Shown here: piece by piece, positions 23,063 through 32,409 of the stretch
Layout: every line of letters begins with the position of its first letter
Position numbering within the stretch: position 1 is the stretch's first letter
Made by a program: the position numbers and the translations under genes
Assembly: GCA_964387795.1 (NCBI GenBank)
Contig: CAYLYP010000031.1
Location: 1-32,661, forward strand
From: CAYLYP01 sp964387795
GTDB lineage: Bacteria; Bacteroidota; Bacteroidia; Bacteroidales; UBA7960
Direction: 5' to 3'
DNA length: 32,661 bases
The notes under the pieces: model-generated
Database searches by the model: none
Told to the model about the DNA's origin: nothing
The model's input: only the letters and a program-made list of their open reading frames with translations

Positions 23063-23509
23063 TCAATTTCTGTTTCTTTTGAAGTATTTTCTGTAGTGCA
23101 ACCTTCTCATTGCAAAAATCATATAAAGCATCAGATAATTGAAATAATCCTGAATCAGGTAGTTTGATTCAAACTCAATTTCATCAATGATAACACAACG
23201 GTTTTTTCCCAGCGAAATAACTTTATGTATATGTTGCCAAAAATAAATTCCAAAAGGGACAGACAAACCTCTGTCAACAAATAAAAACTCTCTTGAGCTT
23301 TTCCATGAATCTTTTATAACAACAATCCAGTTTTTAATGAATGGCAGGCGGAATCCAAATTCAACCATATTGCCAGGTTCATGGCCTTCGTAGCGAACGA
23401 TTTTAGTAATGGCACGGCAAGGCAACAGATATCTGAAGAACTGTTCATCAAATGCACCGGCTATTGTAAAAAGATCCTTTTCAACGGTAGTTTTAATCAC
23501 CAGTCGCAT
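23063..23509 (-). CDS. SRPBCC-like ligand-binding domain protein
   Basis: A 148-residue single-domain protein. It begins MRLVIKTTVEKDLFTIAGAF and shows the order beta strand, helices, then a curved sheet (GNMVEFGFRL, WIVVIKDS, REFLFVDRG, RCVIIDEIEF) and a long C-terminal helix (QDYFNYLMLYMIFAMRRLHY). This is the SRPBCC/START-like plan, known for binding hydrophobic ligands. No catalytic residues can be named. The basic tail RKYFKRNRN is notable. It has its own promoter. Confidence 0.65.
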   Translation of the reverse strand: MRLVIKTTVEKDLFTIAGAFDEQFFRYLLPCRAITKIVRYEGHEPGNMVEFGFRLPFIKNWIVVIKDSWKSSREFLFVDRGLSVPFGIYFWQHIHKVISLGKNRCVIIDEIEFESNYLIQDYFNYLMLYMIFAMRRLHYRKYFKRNRN

Positions 23510-23534
23510 ATAATTATTTTTATTAAAACAACCC

Positions 23535-23563
23535 CAAATCTAATACTTTGTTTGATAGGCAAA
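23535..23563 (-). promoter_or_regulatory. Promoter of the SRPBCC-like gene
   Basis: TTTG (23560-23563), a 17-base spacer, then TAGATTTG (23535-23542) on the minus strand, about 26 bases before the ATG. Confidence 0.4.
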
Positions 23564-23612
23564 GATTATTTTGAAAATTAATTTTTGGTTTTTAATCATT
23601 TAAAACTTTGGT

Positions 23613-24722
23613 TCATGAACGGAATATCAAAAGAGGGATATGAGAATGATGCAAAAGCTTTCGGGTAAGCCCCGGATTGAACAATCTGGAAAAGATACTA
23701 CGTTTACGACTGCTCAAGGCAATTAAATCAATATGATGGGTATTTATATAAGTGGCAAGAAGCTCAACAGGCTTTTCACCCTGGAGAAAATCCCCTTCTA
23801 CCTTAATACCTTTACTTACTTTCTTAAAATACGCTTTCATATCGTCCATCTTTGCACGAGACCATCCCTGAGGGGCTTCCTGGGATACATGGACACAGAA
23901 AATCTTTACTTTAAAACCCTCCACAATATGCATCAGCCTGCGGATGGCAAGATAATCCCTGTTATCGAAGTCAGTGGCATAGACAATATTTTTAACAGGT
24001 GAATCTAAATTAAAGACTGCATCTTCAGGAATTGCCAATAATGGTACTTTTGTTTTATCAATTATCCGCCTAAGGACACTACCTATTAATTCATTCTGGG
24101 AATCCCCTTTGTTATGCATCCCTGCAACGATGATACCCGGTTTATAAGTCCTGGCCATGGCAGATACTTCATCTTCAATGATCCCTTCACGAAGCGAATA
24201 TCCAATATGAACATCGCCAAATCCTTTTTCAACAGCAACATTCTTAATATCATCAACAAAATCTATAAGGTTTTTACGTGCCGACTTTTCCATCTCCCTT
24301 AAATTAACATCCATATCAATCTGAATGCTATAGGCATCAGTAATGGGGACTAAATCAATTATTGGGGCATAATAAACATGAAATAGCTTAACATCCGCAT
24401 TTAGGTTTTGTGCCAGATATAATGCATATAAAGCAGCATTGCGTGAATGGGGAGAGAAATCAACAGGAACAAGGATCCGCCTGATTGCTTTTAAGTCTTT
24501 CCATTCCTGCTCTTCCTGGGCAGCTTTTATGGACATCATCAGGTGTGCAGCTTTATCCAGATCAGTTTCCTTAATCCGAACTTTAACACCCTCTGAAACA
24601 GCTCCCTGAATGATATTCACATTTGAGAGGAAGCATTGAATTCCCGCTGCTTCCAATCTGGCCTTTAATACCTCTGCTGAAGTATAATGGTCGGTAGCTA
24701 TGGTAATGAGTCGCTCTTCCAT
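23613..24722 (-). CDS. Fusion of a DUF2007-like domain with two universal stress protein domains
   Basis: A 369-residue cytoplasmic protein. Residues 1-70 (LITIATDHYTSAEVLKARLEAAGI) resemble the DUF2007 putative signal-transducing domain. Usp domain 1 spans about 80-227, with ILVPVDFSPHSRNAALYAL and a partial nucleotide-binding loop GMHNKGDSQNELIGSV. Usp domain 2 spans about 236-368, with NIVYATDFDNRDYLA, and lacks the glycine-rich ATP loop (LSSRKRSIFSRLFNPGLTRK), so it may not bind nucleotide. Tandem Usp proteins usually respond to starvation, redox or energy stress. The N-terminal fusion suggests a ligand- or partner-dependent regulator. Confidence 0.85.
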   Translation of the reverse strand: MEERLITIATDHYTSAEVLKARLEAAGIQCFLSNVNIIQGAVSEGVKVRIKETDLDKAAHLMMSIKAAQEEQEWKDLKAIRRILVPVDFSPHSRNAALYALYLAQNLNADVKLFHVYYAPIIDLVPITDAYSIQIDMDVNLREMEKSARKNLIDFVDDIKNVAVEKGFGDVHIGYSLREGIIEDEVSAMARTYKPGIIVAGMHNKGDSQNELIGSVLRRIIDKTKVPLLAIPEDAVFNLDSPVKNIVYATDFDNRDYLAIRRLMHIVEGFKVKIFCVHVSQEAPQGWSRAKMDDMKAYFKKVSKGIKVEGDFLQGEKPVELLATYINTHHIDLIALSSRKRSIFSRLFNPGLTRKLLHHSHIPLLIFRS

Positions 24723-24880
24723 AAAAGTAACTATTTAAAAATTTGTTACTAAATCAATTTATTATTGGCTTTAAATATACAAAAAAAACTACTAATAAAC
24801 AATTTTACTTTACAGGTGGCTTTCAATATTCAGGATAAACAAATCCATAAGATGTTTGTTATTGATAAAAACAACCCATT

Positions 24881-25369
24881 ATGAAAGGGATCTGCCTTAC
24901 TATTGCCTTATTGTTTTGTCTGAATGCCCTTCAAGCACAAAACCAAAATAAAGAGAATAAAATGACAAATCACAAAACCATAAAAACCGATGCCCAGTGG
25001 CAACAAATCCTTACTCCGGAACAATATAGGATAACACGTTTGAAAGGAACTGAATATCCTTTTACAGGGAAGTATAATAATTTTGATGAAGAAGGCGCAT
25101 ACCATTGTGTTTGCTGTAATAAGCTTTTGTTCAAATCAGATACAAAATACCACAGTGGATGTGGGTGGCCTGCATTTTCGGATGTGGAAGCCAAAGAAAA
25201 CATTGTAATAAAAGCAGACAATTCGCACAATATGATCCGCGAGGAAGTCTTATGTGCCGGATGTGATGCACATCTTGGACATGTATTTAATGATGGCCCT
25301 CCCCCAACATATCGCAGGTATTGTATCAACAGCGAAGCCATTGTATTTGTCCCAAAACACAAAAAATAA
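24881..25369 (+). CDS. msrB: Peptide-methionine (R)-S-oxide reductase, exported
   Basis: A 162-residue enzyme that reduces the R form of methionine sulfoxide in damaged proteins. The catalytic cysteine is Cys148 in RRYCINS, with Cys94 in HSGCGWPAF as the likely resolving residue. Structural zinc is bound by Cys76/Cys79 and Cys125/Cys128. A signal peptide (MKGICLTIALLFCLNALQAQ) precedes the domain, so it probably acts in the periplasm, where oxidised envelope proteins need repair. An internal Met at residue 28, just before TNHK, would give a cytoplasmic form if used. Confidence 0.94.
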   Translation: MKGICLTIALLFCLNALQAQNQNKENKMTNHKTIKTDAQWQQILTPEQYRITRLKGTEYPFTGKYNNFDEEGAYHCVCCNKLLFKSDTKYHSGCGWPAFSDVEAKENIVIKADNSHNMIREEVLCAGCDAHLGHVFNDGPPPTYRRYCINSEAIVFVPKHKK

Positions 25370-25707
25370 GCTGAAAGCATTCACCACCATATCCTTGGTT
25401 TATCTTTATCATGCAATTCATTTTTAAGGAGGTTTACAAATGATTGCTCCAATAAAAATGCATGAGGTTCACTTTAAAAAAACAAATTCAATTTGTAATC
25501 TTTGAAAGAGAGACCTATTATCATTATGACCCCGGATGATATTACCATAAGAATAAAGAAAACTAATTTTTTCAACAGATAAATTATTCCCAAAGCTTTT
25601 TATTATTTTAGCCGGACAAAAAAATGAAGCCGGGTAAAAGCCATTTCTTAAGGGGATAAATACCGGCCTATAAGTTCTTTACAAAACTCCTAAAACAAAA
25701 CAAAGCA
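25370..25707. other. 338-bp intergenic region between msrB and the M14 peptidase gene
   Basis: It contains the small frame at 25440-25505 and otherwise only AT-rich sequence. A weak -7-like TATTATTTTAG lies near 25600, followed by CCGG-containing short inverted repeats in the probable leader of the peptidase gene. No clear terminator is seen for msrB. Confidence 0.4.
25440..25505 (+). CDS. Possible 21-residue small protein with a strong ribosome-binding site
   Basis: AGGAGG lies 7 bases before the ATG, at good spacing, which is unusual in this window, where most genes lack such a site. The frame encodes MIAPIKMHEVHFKKTNSICN plus Leu and stops at TGA. No family is recognisable at this length. 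It could be a leader peptide of the downstream gene or chance. Confidence 0.25.
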   Translation: MIAPIKMHEVHFKKTNSICNL

Positions 25708-27492
25708 ATGGGAAGAATACAATCCGTTTTACTGCTGTCCCTCATATTATTATCATTTACAACAACTGCACAAAACCAGGCACTCACCCATTTTGAGCAA
25801 AGCAATGGGACTAAAACCCCCACTTATGAACAGACCATTGCTTATTGTGAAATGCTTGATAAATCATCACCCCTGGTAAGCCTGCAATATATTGGCAAAT
25901 CACATCAAGGTAAGGATATCCCATTATTAATATTTGATGCAAAAGGGATATTTGACCCAATAAAGATAAAAGAAGCTAATCGGTTGATAGTGCTCATCGA
26001 GGCAGGCATTCATGCAGGAGAGCCTGTTGGCAAAGATGCAGGCTTGATTTTATTCAGGGATATAGTCTTTAAGCAAAAACATGCCGAATATCTTACAAAC
26101 ACTACGATATTATTTTTGCCAATACTAAATGTGGACGGGCATGAGCGCTTTGGCCCCTATAACAGGATCAATCAAAATGGGCCTGACGAAATGGGATGGC
26201 GCACCAATGCCTTAAACCAGAATTTAAACAGGGACTATCTTAAAGCAGATGCCAAAGAGATTAGGCATTTCATAAGCTTCTTCAACAAATGGCAACCCGA
26301 CTTTTTTATAGATTGCCATTCAACAAATGGGGGCGATTACCAATATCCCCTTACGTATGCCCTTGAAACACTTGGCACCCAGGACGAAGCACTTACCAAT
26401 TGGATGAAACAAAATTACCTTGAGCCCATTGAAAAACAAATGGAACAGCAAGGTCATCCCATCTTTCCTTATGTAACCTACAGGCTTTGGCATGACCCCA
26501 CAAGTGGCCTTATTTGCAGGCCATCTAACCCAATGCTGTCAACAGGCTATGTATCAGAACGAAACAGACCAGCCCTGTTAATTGAAACCCACATGCTTAA
26601 GCCTTACGATGTCAGGGTTGCCTCTTGCCTTGCAATGATCGAAAACACCCTTAAGATACTCAATACAGAACAATCAGCCCTGAAGTCAATCATCAAAAAT
26701 GCAGATCAAGCCACTTCAAGCGAACAGTTCAGGGAAAAACCCTTTGCATTGCGTTATGAAACCACAAAGGATTCAGTAATGGTTGATTTTAAAGGCGTTG
26801 AATTTGATATTATAAAAAGCGACCTTACAGGAGGCAATTGGTTTGTTTACCATCCAGACAAACCTAAAGACTATCAGATCCCCTTCTTCAGCAAACAAAA
26901 GGTGAGCTATGAAGTCAGATTGCCTGAGGCATATATTATACCTGCTCAATGGGAAGATATTATACAGAGACTTGAGATACATGGCATCAAAACCAAAAGG
27001 ATCAATAAAGAGGTCACAATAGAAACAGAAACTTATATCTTTTCGGATGTGGTTTTTTCTACATCATCCAATGAAGGAAGACAAACAGTCCGTTTTTCAC
27101 AAAAAGCAATTGTTAAAAACCAAACATATCCAGCCGGGAGCGCCATCATAGATATGAACCAACCTCTGGCACGTCTGATAGCCCATGCCCTTGAGCCCAT
27201 GGCTCCCGGTTCTTTTGTTTACTGGGGTTTTTTCAATGCAATTTTTGAAAGAAAGGAATATTTTGAATCCTACACAATGGAAAAGATGGCAAGAGAAATG
27301 ATTGCCAAAGACCCTGCATTACTTGATGATTTTAATAAGTTCAAGCAGGAAAACCCCCAATTGGAAGGGAACCAATATGCTTTGTTAAACTGGTTTTATG
27401 AAAAGACACCTTATGTTGACCAACAGCAAAATGTCTATCCTATTGGAAGAATTATTAATAAATCTATATTGGAAGAGTTGATAAAAAACTAA
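25708..27492 (+). CDS. Exported M14-family zinc carboxypeptidase
   Basis: A 594-residue metallopeptidase with a signal peptide (MGRIQSVLLLSLILLSFTTT, cleavage after AQ at about 22). Zinc ligands are His102 and Glu105 in GIHAGEPVG and His204 in IDCHSTNGG. The substrate-carboxylate region NLNRDY carries Arg175, and the catalytic Glu is Glu293 in LLIETHMLKPY. The domain ends near 315. The remaining 280 residues form a C-terminal region found in larger bacterial M14 proteins. It probably trims peptides in the periplasm or outside the cell. The gene is convergent with nnr, with 30 bases between stop codons. Confidence 0.92.
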   Translation: MGRIQSVLLLSLILLSFTTTAQNQALTHFEQSNGTKTPTYEQTIAYCEMLDKSSPLVSLQYIGKSHQGKDIPLLIFDAKGIFDPIKIKEANRLIVLIEAGIHAGEPVGKDAGLILFRDIVFKQKHAEYLTNTTILFLPILNVDGHERFGPYNRINQNGPDEMGWRTNALNQNLNRDYLKADAKEIRHFISFFNKWQPDFFIDCHSTNGGDYQYPLTYALETLGTQDEALTNWMKQNYLEPIEKQMEQQGHPIFPYVTYRLWHDPTSGLICRPSNPMLSTGYVSERNRPALLIETHMLKPYDVRVASCLAMIENTLKILNTEQSALKSIIKNADQATSSEQFREKPFALRYETTKDSVMVDFKGVEFDIIKSDLTGGNWFVYHPDKPKDYQIPFFSKQKVSYEVRLPEAYIIPAQWEDIIQRLEIHGIKTKRINKEVTIETETYIFSDVVFSTSSNEGRQTVRFSQKAIVKNQTYPAGSAIIDMNQPLARLIAHALEPMAPGSFVYWGFFNAIFERKEYFESYTMEKMAREMIAKDPALLDDFNKFKQENPQLEGNQYALLNWFYEKTPYVDQQQNVYPIGRIINKSILEELIKN

Positions 27493-27522
27493 ACCATATT
27501 AACTTCGCTCAACACTAAAGAA

Positions 27523-29040
27523 TTAGTAGAACATATTTCTAAAAGCCTTAGGCAGGTAAGAGATAATATCAGAGGCAGTAAGCGCTTCAAAGCCTTTGCG
27601 CCTGGAGGCAATATCACCTGCCATTCCATGCAGGTACATTGCCATCAATGTTGCATGCATTGGGCTATATGATTGGGCCAGAAATGAAGTTATAATCCCG
27701 GTGAGAGTATCTCCGCTCCCACCACTTGCCATTCCTGGATTACCGGTTGAATTGAAATAACAATTTCCATCAGGGCAAACCAATACAGAAAAGGCATCTT
27801 TAAGCAGAACATACACATTGTAGCATTTGGCCATCTCTTTTGCTTTTTCAAGGCGTTCAAAACTATTTGAAGACTTTCCGGCCAGACGGGTAAACTCACC
27901 CGGATGTGGAGTTAAGATGCTGCCTGAGGGCAGAAATGAAAGCCATGTAGGATTGTCGGCAAGGATATTAAGCGCATCAGCATCCAATACCAATGGGCGA
28001 CCGGCATTCTGGATCAATAATTTCAAGGCCTTGCTTGTTTCATTCTCTATGCCTATTCCAGGGCCAATACCTATCACATTATATTTATCAAGTTCAGGCA
28101 ATCCCTCAATAAACTCATCATTATTGCAGGGAATAACCATTGCTTCAGGCACTGAAACCTGAATGGGATACAGGCAATGCCCAGGTGCATAAACTGTTGT
28201 AAGCCCTGCTCCGGAACCCATACAGGCTTTTGCAGCAAGGATAGCAGCCCCTGCTTTACCTTTACTGCCAGCTATCAACAATGCATGCCCATAATGCCCT
28301 TTATGGGCAAATCGTTTCCGGGGTTTATATAAAGATTTGATATCTTCCTGCTGGATAAAAAAAGATTTTACATTCATATTACGAATGAAATCAGGATGTA
28401 ACCCAATATCCATTATTTCCCATAAACCAACATACTGTTCATTCTCCGGGAAGAAAAAAGACTGTTTTGGAAATTGAAAACTAAGCGTAATTGAAGCATT
28501 TATAATACTGGCTTTATGTGCATCCACGACAGGTTTATCAGCAAACAAACCGGAAGGAATATCAATTGCTATTACCCTGGCTTTCGAAGCATTGACAAAA
28601 TCAATTACTTCCGCTAACAAACCTGAAGCCTGTCGTGAAAGGCCACTTCCTATGATTGCATCAATAACCAAATCATCAGGTTTAATAAGCGGGAAATCTG
28701 ACCTTTCATTGATTGAAGCATAGGTAGCCCTTTTCACTTTTAAAAGCCTCTTTTCATTGATTGAAAAGTCAACCGAAGCTTCTTCGGCATGAACAATTTT
28801 ATATACGTTTACCTGATATCCTGCAACGGCAAGCATTCGTCCAAGCGCAAGGCCATCTCCACCATTGTTGCCCATCCCGCAAAAAATATTAACAGCATTC
28901 TGTTTCTTCCATCTGGCTTTGATATAATCAAAACAAGCCTTTGCAGCCCGCTCCATCAAATCTATTGACGCCAAAGGCTCATTGGCAATTGTATAAGCAT
29001 CCGCTTCCCTGACAAGCGCTATTTCAGGTATTTTTATCAT
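27523..29040 (-). CDS. nnr: Bifunctional NAD(P)HX epimerase and ADP-dependent dehydratase
   Basis: A 505-residue repair enzyme for hydrated NADH and NADPH. The N-terminal YjeF-type epimerase domain (about 1-215) carries GNNGGDG (57-63), Asp127 in DAIIGSGL and the DIPSG motif (160-164). The C-terminal ribokinase-like dehydratase (about 235-500) carries TPHPGEF (377-383) and the nucleotide/anion loop GSGDTLTG (441-448). The frame is open to 29112, but the extension is cysteine-rich and hydrophobic and lies upstream of the -7 box at 29066-29073, so the ATG at 29040 is preferred. Confidence 0.95.
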   Translation of the reverse strand: MIKIPEIALVREADAYTIANEPLASIDLMERAAKACFDYIKARWKKQNAVNIFCGMGNNGGDGLALGRMLAVAGYQVNVYKIVHAEEASVDFSINEKRLLKVKRATYASINERSDFPLIKPDDLVIDAIIGSGLSRQASGLLAEVIDFVNASKARVIAIDIPSGLFADKPVVDAHKASIINASITLSFQFPKQSFFFPENEQYVGLWEIMDIGLHPDFIRNMNVKSFFIQQEDIKSLYKPRKRFAHKGHYGHALLIAGSKGKAGAAILAAKACMGSGAGLTTVYAPGHCLYPIQVSVPEAMVIPCNNDEFIEGLPELDKYNVIGIGPGIGIENETSKALKLLIQNAGRPLVLDADALNILADNPTWLSFLPSGSILTPHPGEFTRLAGKSSNSFERLEKAKEMAKCYNVYVLLKDAFSVLVCPDGNCYFNSTGNPGMASGGSGDTLTGIITSFLAQSYSPMHATLMAMYLHGMAGDIASRRKGFEALTASDIISYLPKAFRNMFY

Positions 29041-29065
29041 TTCGTTATTTATTAAGCATAAAAAA

Positions 29066-29073
29066 CAAAGATA
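29066..29073 (-). promoter_or_regulatory. -7 box of nnr
   Basis: TATCTTTG on the minus strand, about 25 bases before the ATG at 29040. Confidence 0.4.
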
Positions 29074-29119
29074 GATACAAAAGCCGATGAAAACACAGCC
29101 TTCATCACGCATTTTTTTT

Positions 29120-29127
29120 TAAGTTTG
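29120..29127 (+). promoter_or_regulatory. -7 box of the kinase-lepB-wbqC group
   Basis: TAAGTTTG, giving a leader of about 20 bases before the ATG at 29154. No good -33 box is seen. Confidence 0.4.
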
Positions 29128-29153
29128 TACTTCATTTAAAACATAATTGCAAC

Positions 29154-30596
29154 ATGGAACCTCTGTCAGTTATCCTAGCCGGGAATCCCCATCCAATAGC
29201 AGATGTCCTGAAAGAAATGCATGAAAAATCACTCATTCATCTTTTAGATATTGAAACGGCAGATGGAGGGATTGAGGATTTACTCGCATCCCCTGATGTT
29301 GCATTACTGGTGTCAAGCCTTGATTATATTAACAATTTATCATCAGGCATCAAGAAAAAAATTCAAAAATCAAAACAAACAACTTTTATTATATGCCTTG
29401 AAAAGAGCCTTAAATCAAGCTTTTCAGAGGCAGCCGGTTATAAACCTGATTATATCATAACTCCCGACTTTAAAGATTATCAATTAGCTTTTATACTTGA
29501 AAACATATTAAGCAAAAAAGAAGGAAAAACAGAAACTATCAGGACATCAAAAAAACAAAACCCTAATCAAAGCTTGAATCCCGATCATTTTCTTGATGTA
29601 ATCATTGACAATGCTGATGTCTGGATTAGCTTCATCCGTATCGACCATCGTATTTCGGTCTGGAACAAAGCAGCAGAAAATATTACAGGTTATTCAAAAC
29701 AGGAAGTGATTGGAGGTAATATAATCATTAACCTTATCTTCCCGGATCAAACATACCGATTGGCTGTTATTGAAGAAATAAAAAATTATCTCTCTAAAGA
29801 TTCAGACGAAGCACTTATATTTAATATTCTTACCCGAAATGGCACCACAAAAACGCTTTCTGTTAGTATTAAGCCTATTTTTAACGAACAAGGCAACAAG
29901 CAAGGTTATATCACTGTTGCCTACGATATTACCAACCGGACTTTAAAAGATAAAGAAGCCAAAGCAAGATTACAGGAAAAAGAAATTTTCATTAAAGAAA
30001 TCCACCACAGGGTTAAAAACAACCTTCAGGTAATGACCAGCCTGATTAACTTGCAGGTTAATTTCATTGATAATGAGTTTACTACTCAGGTCCTTAGGGA
30101 AACTCAAAACCGACTGAGGACGATGGCACTGATACAGGAGACCCTATACCATTCGCAGGACTTTACCCGTTTGGATTTTAAAACCTTTCTGAAAAACTAT
30201 TTTAATGAATCCAAACGTTCTTACCCGGAAATAGAACTTGATGTCCAAATAAACTTTGAAGATGTTTATCTTGATATTGATTCAGCAATGACGATGGGGT
30301 TATTGGTGAATGAAATGGCTACCAACGCTTTCAAATATGCATTCCAGGATATCAATGACCCAAAAATCATCATCGACCTATACCAAACCCTCCAAAACAG
30401 GCTTCTGTTTGTTTTTGCTGATAATGGAGCAGGCATGAACAAAAGCATTGATTTTAAAAATCCTGAAACTCTTGGCCTTCAACTGATCCAGATTCTTGCA
30501 TCTCAACTTGAAGGAGAAATTGACCTGGAAAGAAAAAATGGCACTAAGTATGTCCTAAGAATCGATTCTGATAAGATTTTAGTTCCTGCCTCCTGA
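29154..30596 (+). CDS. Soluble sensor histidine kinase, HisKA_2 type, with PAS domain
   Basis: A 480-residue cytoplasmic kinase. Residues 1-125 look like a receiver-type alpha/beta domain, but the usual acidic pocket and phospho-Asp are not evident (ALLVSSLDYIN at the expected place), so it is probably a degenerate receiver. A PAS domain follows (about 142-262). The dimerisation helix contains EIHHRVKNNLQ (phospho-acceptor His284 or His285), as in HisKA_2 kinases. The ATPase domain has the N box at Asn386/Asn391 and DNGAGM (423-428). No response regulator is adjacent. lepB begins 28 bases downstream on the same strand. Confidence 0.88.
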   Translation: MEPLSVILAGNPHPIADVLKEMHEKSLIHLLDIETADGGIEDLLASPDVALLVSSLDYINNLSSGIKKKIQKSKQTTFIICLEKSLKSSFSEAAGYKPDYIITPDFKDYQLAFILENILSKKEGKTETIRTSKKQNPNQSLNPDHFLDVIIDNADVWISFIRIDHRISVWNKAAENITGYSKQEVIGGNIIINLIFPDQTYRLAVIEEIKNYLSKDSDEALIFNILTRNGTTKTLSVSIKPIFNEQGNKQGYITVAYDITNRTLKDKEAKARLQEKEIFIKEIHHRVKNNLQVMTSLINLQVNFIDNEFTTQVLRETQNRLRTMALIQETLYHSQDFTRLDFKTFLKNYFNESKRSYPEIELDVQINFEDVYLDIDSAMTMGLLVNEMATNAFKYAFQDINDPKIIIDLYQTLQNRLLFVFADNGAGMNKSIDFKNPETLGLQLIQILASQLEGEIDLERKNGTKYVLRIDSDKILVPAS

Positions 30597-30624
30597 CAAA
30601 AAACATACAATACCTGTTATCTTC

Positions 30625-31707
30625 ATGCCTGTTAACAAAAAAAAGAAGAAGAAAAGCAAATATAAGCATCTGTTTAAAGAATGGGCTATTGCAATATCAA
30701 TAAGCCTTGGCTTGCTCCTATGCATCCACATTTTTCTGTTTGAAATGATGATTGTTCAATCCACCTCAATGGAAAAGACAATCAGAAAAGGAGACATTAT
30801 TGTTATAAGCAAATTTAGATATGGCACCCGGCTACCCCAAAGGATATTACCGGAAATATTTTGTCGTGCAAGTGGCAACAGAGAATTTCCTGATTTTACT
30901 CAATTGCCATACAAACGATTACCCGGATCAGATTTTATATCGCACAATGATTTTGTGGTTTTTAATTACCCGGGCGATTTCAATCGTCCAATTGATAAAA
31001 GGCAGCATTATCTTAAAAGACTTATTGCATTACCAGGCGATACTTTGTCATGCAAAAAAGGTTTCTTCATTGTGAATGGACAAACGCTCAGTAAATTCCC
31101 AAACAGCCAGTCAAGTTATAAAGTCTATGATCCCAAAGATATTATTAATGATTCCGTGTTAAAATCACTTGATATTGTTGAAGGAGGTACAATAACTGGT
31201 TCATCAATGCTTATATTGCACCTCACCCAAAACCAGGCTGATTCAATAAAAAAAATAATTTCATCAGGCTATATAAAACCAAATAAGGATTTCTCAAATC
31301 AGGCTGTTGAAATGTCTTTTCTTCAAAAAGGTGGAATAAGGTGGACACTTGAAGACTTTGGACCAATAATTATCCCTGCAAAAAAAATGAACGTACACCT
31401 TGATACCCATAATATAGCTTTGTATGAAGACATCATCGTTCATCACGAAAACAACAATCTGGAAGTTAAAAACGATTCCATTTTCATCAACAATACCTTT
31501 GTGGATTCTTATACATTTAAAATGAATTATTATTTTGTAGCAGGCGATAATTTTCACAATTCCTCCGACTCCAGGATATGGGGCTTCCTCCCTGAAAACC
31601 ATATCATCGGAAAGACATCTTTCATCCTTGCTTCTTTTAGGGGAAACACACCCTGGTGGAAAAGAATACGTTTCGACCGCTGTTTTAAATCACTTTCCAA
31701 TCAATGA
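30625..31707 (+). CDS. lepB: Signal peptidase I
   Basis: A 360-residue inner-membrane peptidase that removes signal peptides from exported proteins. A very basic start (MPVNKKKKKKSKYK) precedes one membrane helix (about 19-40). The nucleophile is Ser48 in VQSTSMEKT, and the general base is Lys131 in YLKRLIALPGD. The C-terminal conserved box is AGDNFHNSSDSRIWG. About 150 residues are inserted between the Lys box and this last box, typical of the long Bacteroidota form. The stop codon overlaps the next start codon by four bases (ATGA), indicating coupling. Confidence 0.95.
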   Translation: MPVNKKKKKKSKYKHLFKEWAIAISISLGLLLCIHIFLFEMMIVQSTSMEKTIRKGDIIVISKFRYGTRLPQRILPEIFCRASGNREFPDFTQLPYKRLPGSDFISHNDFVVFNYPGDFNRPIDKRQHYLKRLIALPGDTLSCKKGFFIVNGQTLSKFPNSQSSYKVYDPKDIINDSVLKSLDIVEGGTITGSSMLILHLTQNQADSIKKIISSGYIKPNKDFSNQAVEMSFLQKGGIRWTLEDFGPIIIPAKKMNVHLDTHNIALYEDIIVHHENNNLEVKNDSIFINNTFVDSYTFKMNYYFVAGDNFHNSSDSRIWGFLPENHIIGKTSFILASFRGNTPWWKRIRFDRCFKSLSNQ

Positions 31708-32372
31708 ATTCCATAGACAACTTAATCTTTAGTACTGCATACTTCCCTCCCATTGAATACATGGCCTTGATGGCCTGTTGCCAGAATGCAACCATCGAAC
31801 AACATGAAACCTGGCTCCGCCAAACCTATCGCAACAGGTGCCGCATCATTACTGCCAACGGATTATTAGACCTGAGCATCCCTGTTAATAAGCCAGACGG
31901 GAACCACACCCTCTCCTCACATATTGGCATAAGCTACCAGACACAATGGCAAAAACAACACCTTAGATCCCTAATGTCAGCTTATCAAAATGCACCCTAT
32001 TTCATTTATTATTTTCCGGAATTAGAGTTTGTATTCAACAAAGAGCATAAAAACCTTTTTGATCTTAACAACGCAATTTTAAAAAAGCTGTTTTCATTAT
32101 TAAAACTAAAGACAAATTTAAACTTTACACAATCATTTGAAAAGCAGCACCAGACAGAGATAGATTTCAGATACCTTATTTCCCCAAAAAACAAATGTTC
32201 CTGGCCACCAGAAACATATCAACCAATACCGTATTATCAAACCTTCTCCGACAGGCATGGCTTTGTCCCAGGCTTAAGTATCCTCGACCTTCTGTTTAAC
32301 GAAGGCCCACAGACTATAGGATATCTTACCGATGCAGGTAAACGTCTAATCATACTTCATCAGGACTTATAA
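31704..32372 (+). CDS. WbqC-like family protein
   Basis: A 222-residue protein of the WbqC-like family, recognised by its opening STAYFPPIEYMALMACCQNA, then HETWLRQTYRNRCRI, LSIPV and the C-terminal LSILDLLFNEGP. No signal peptide or membrane helix is present. The family was named from an O-antigen gene cluster, but its biochemical role is unsettled. In many Bacteroidota it follows lepB, as here, with an ATGA overlap. It is the last gene in the window. Confidence 0.85.
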   Translation: MNSIDNLIFSTAYFPPIEYMALMACCQNATIEQHETWLRQTYRNRCRIITANGLLDLSIPVNKPDGNHTLSSHIGISYQTQWQKQHLRSLMSAYQNAPYFIYYFPELEFVFNKEHKNLFDLNNAILKKLFSLLKLKTNLNFTQSFEKQHQTEIDFRYLISPKNKCSWPPETYQPIPYYQTFSDRHGFVPGLSILDLLFNEGPQTIGYLTDAGKRLIILHQDL

Positions 32373-32409
32373 AGGCAAATAACTATTTAAAGCTAGTAAG
32401 CATTGTAAA

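Noticed and set aside
29041..29112. N-terminal extension of nnr
   Set aside because: It overlaps a -7 promoter box and precedes the normal family start by 24 codons.
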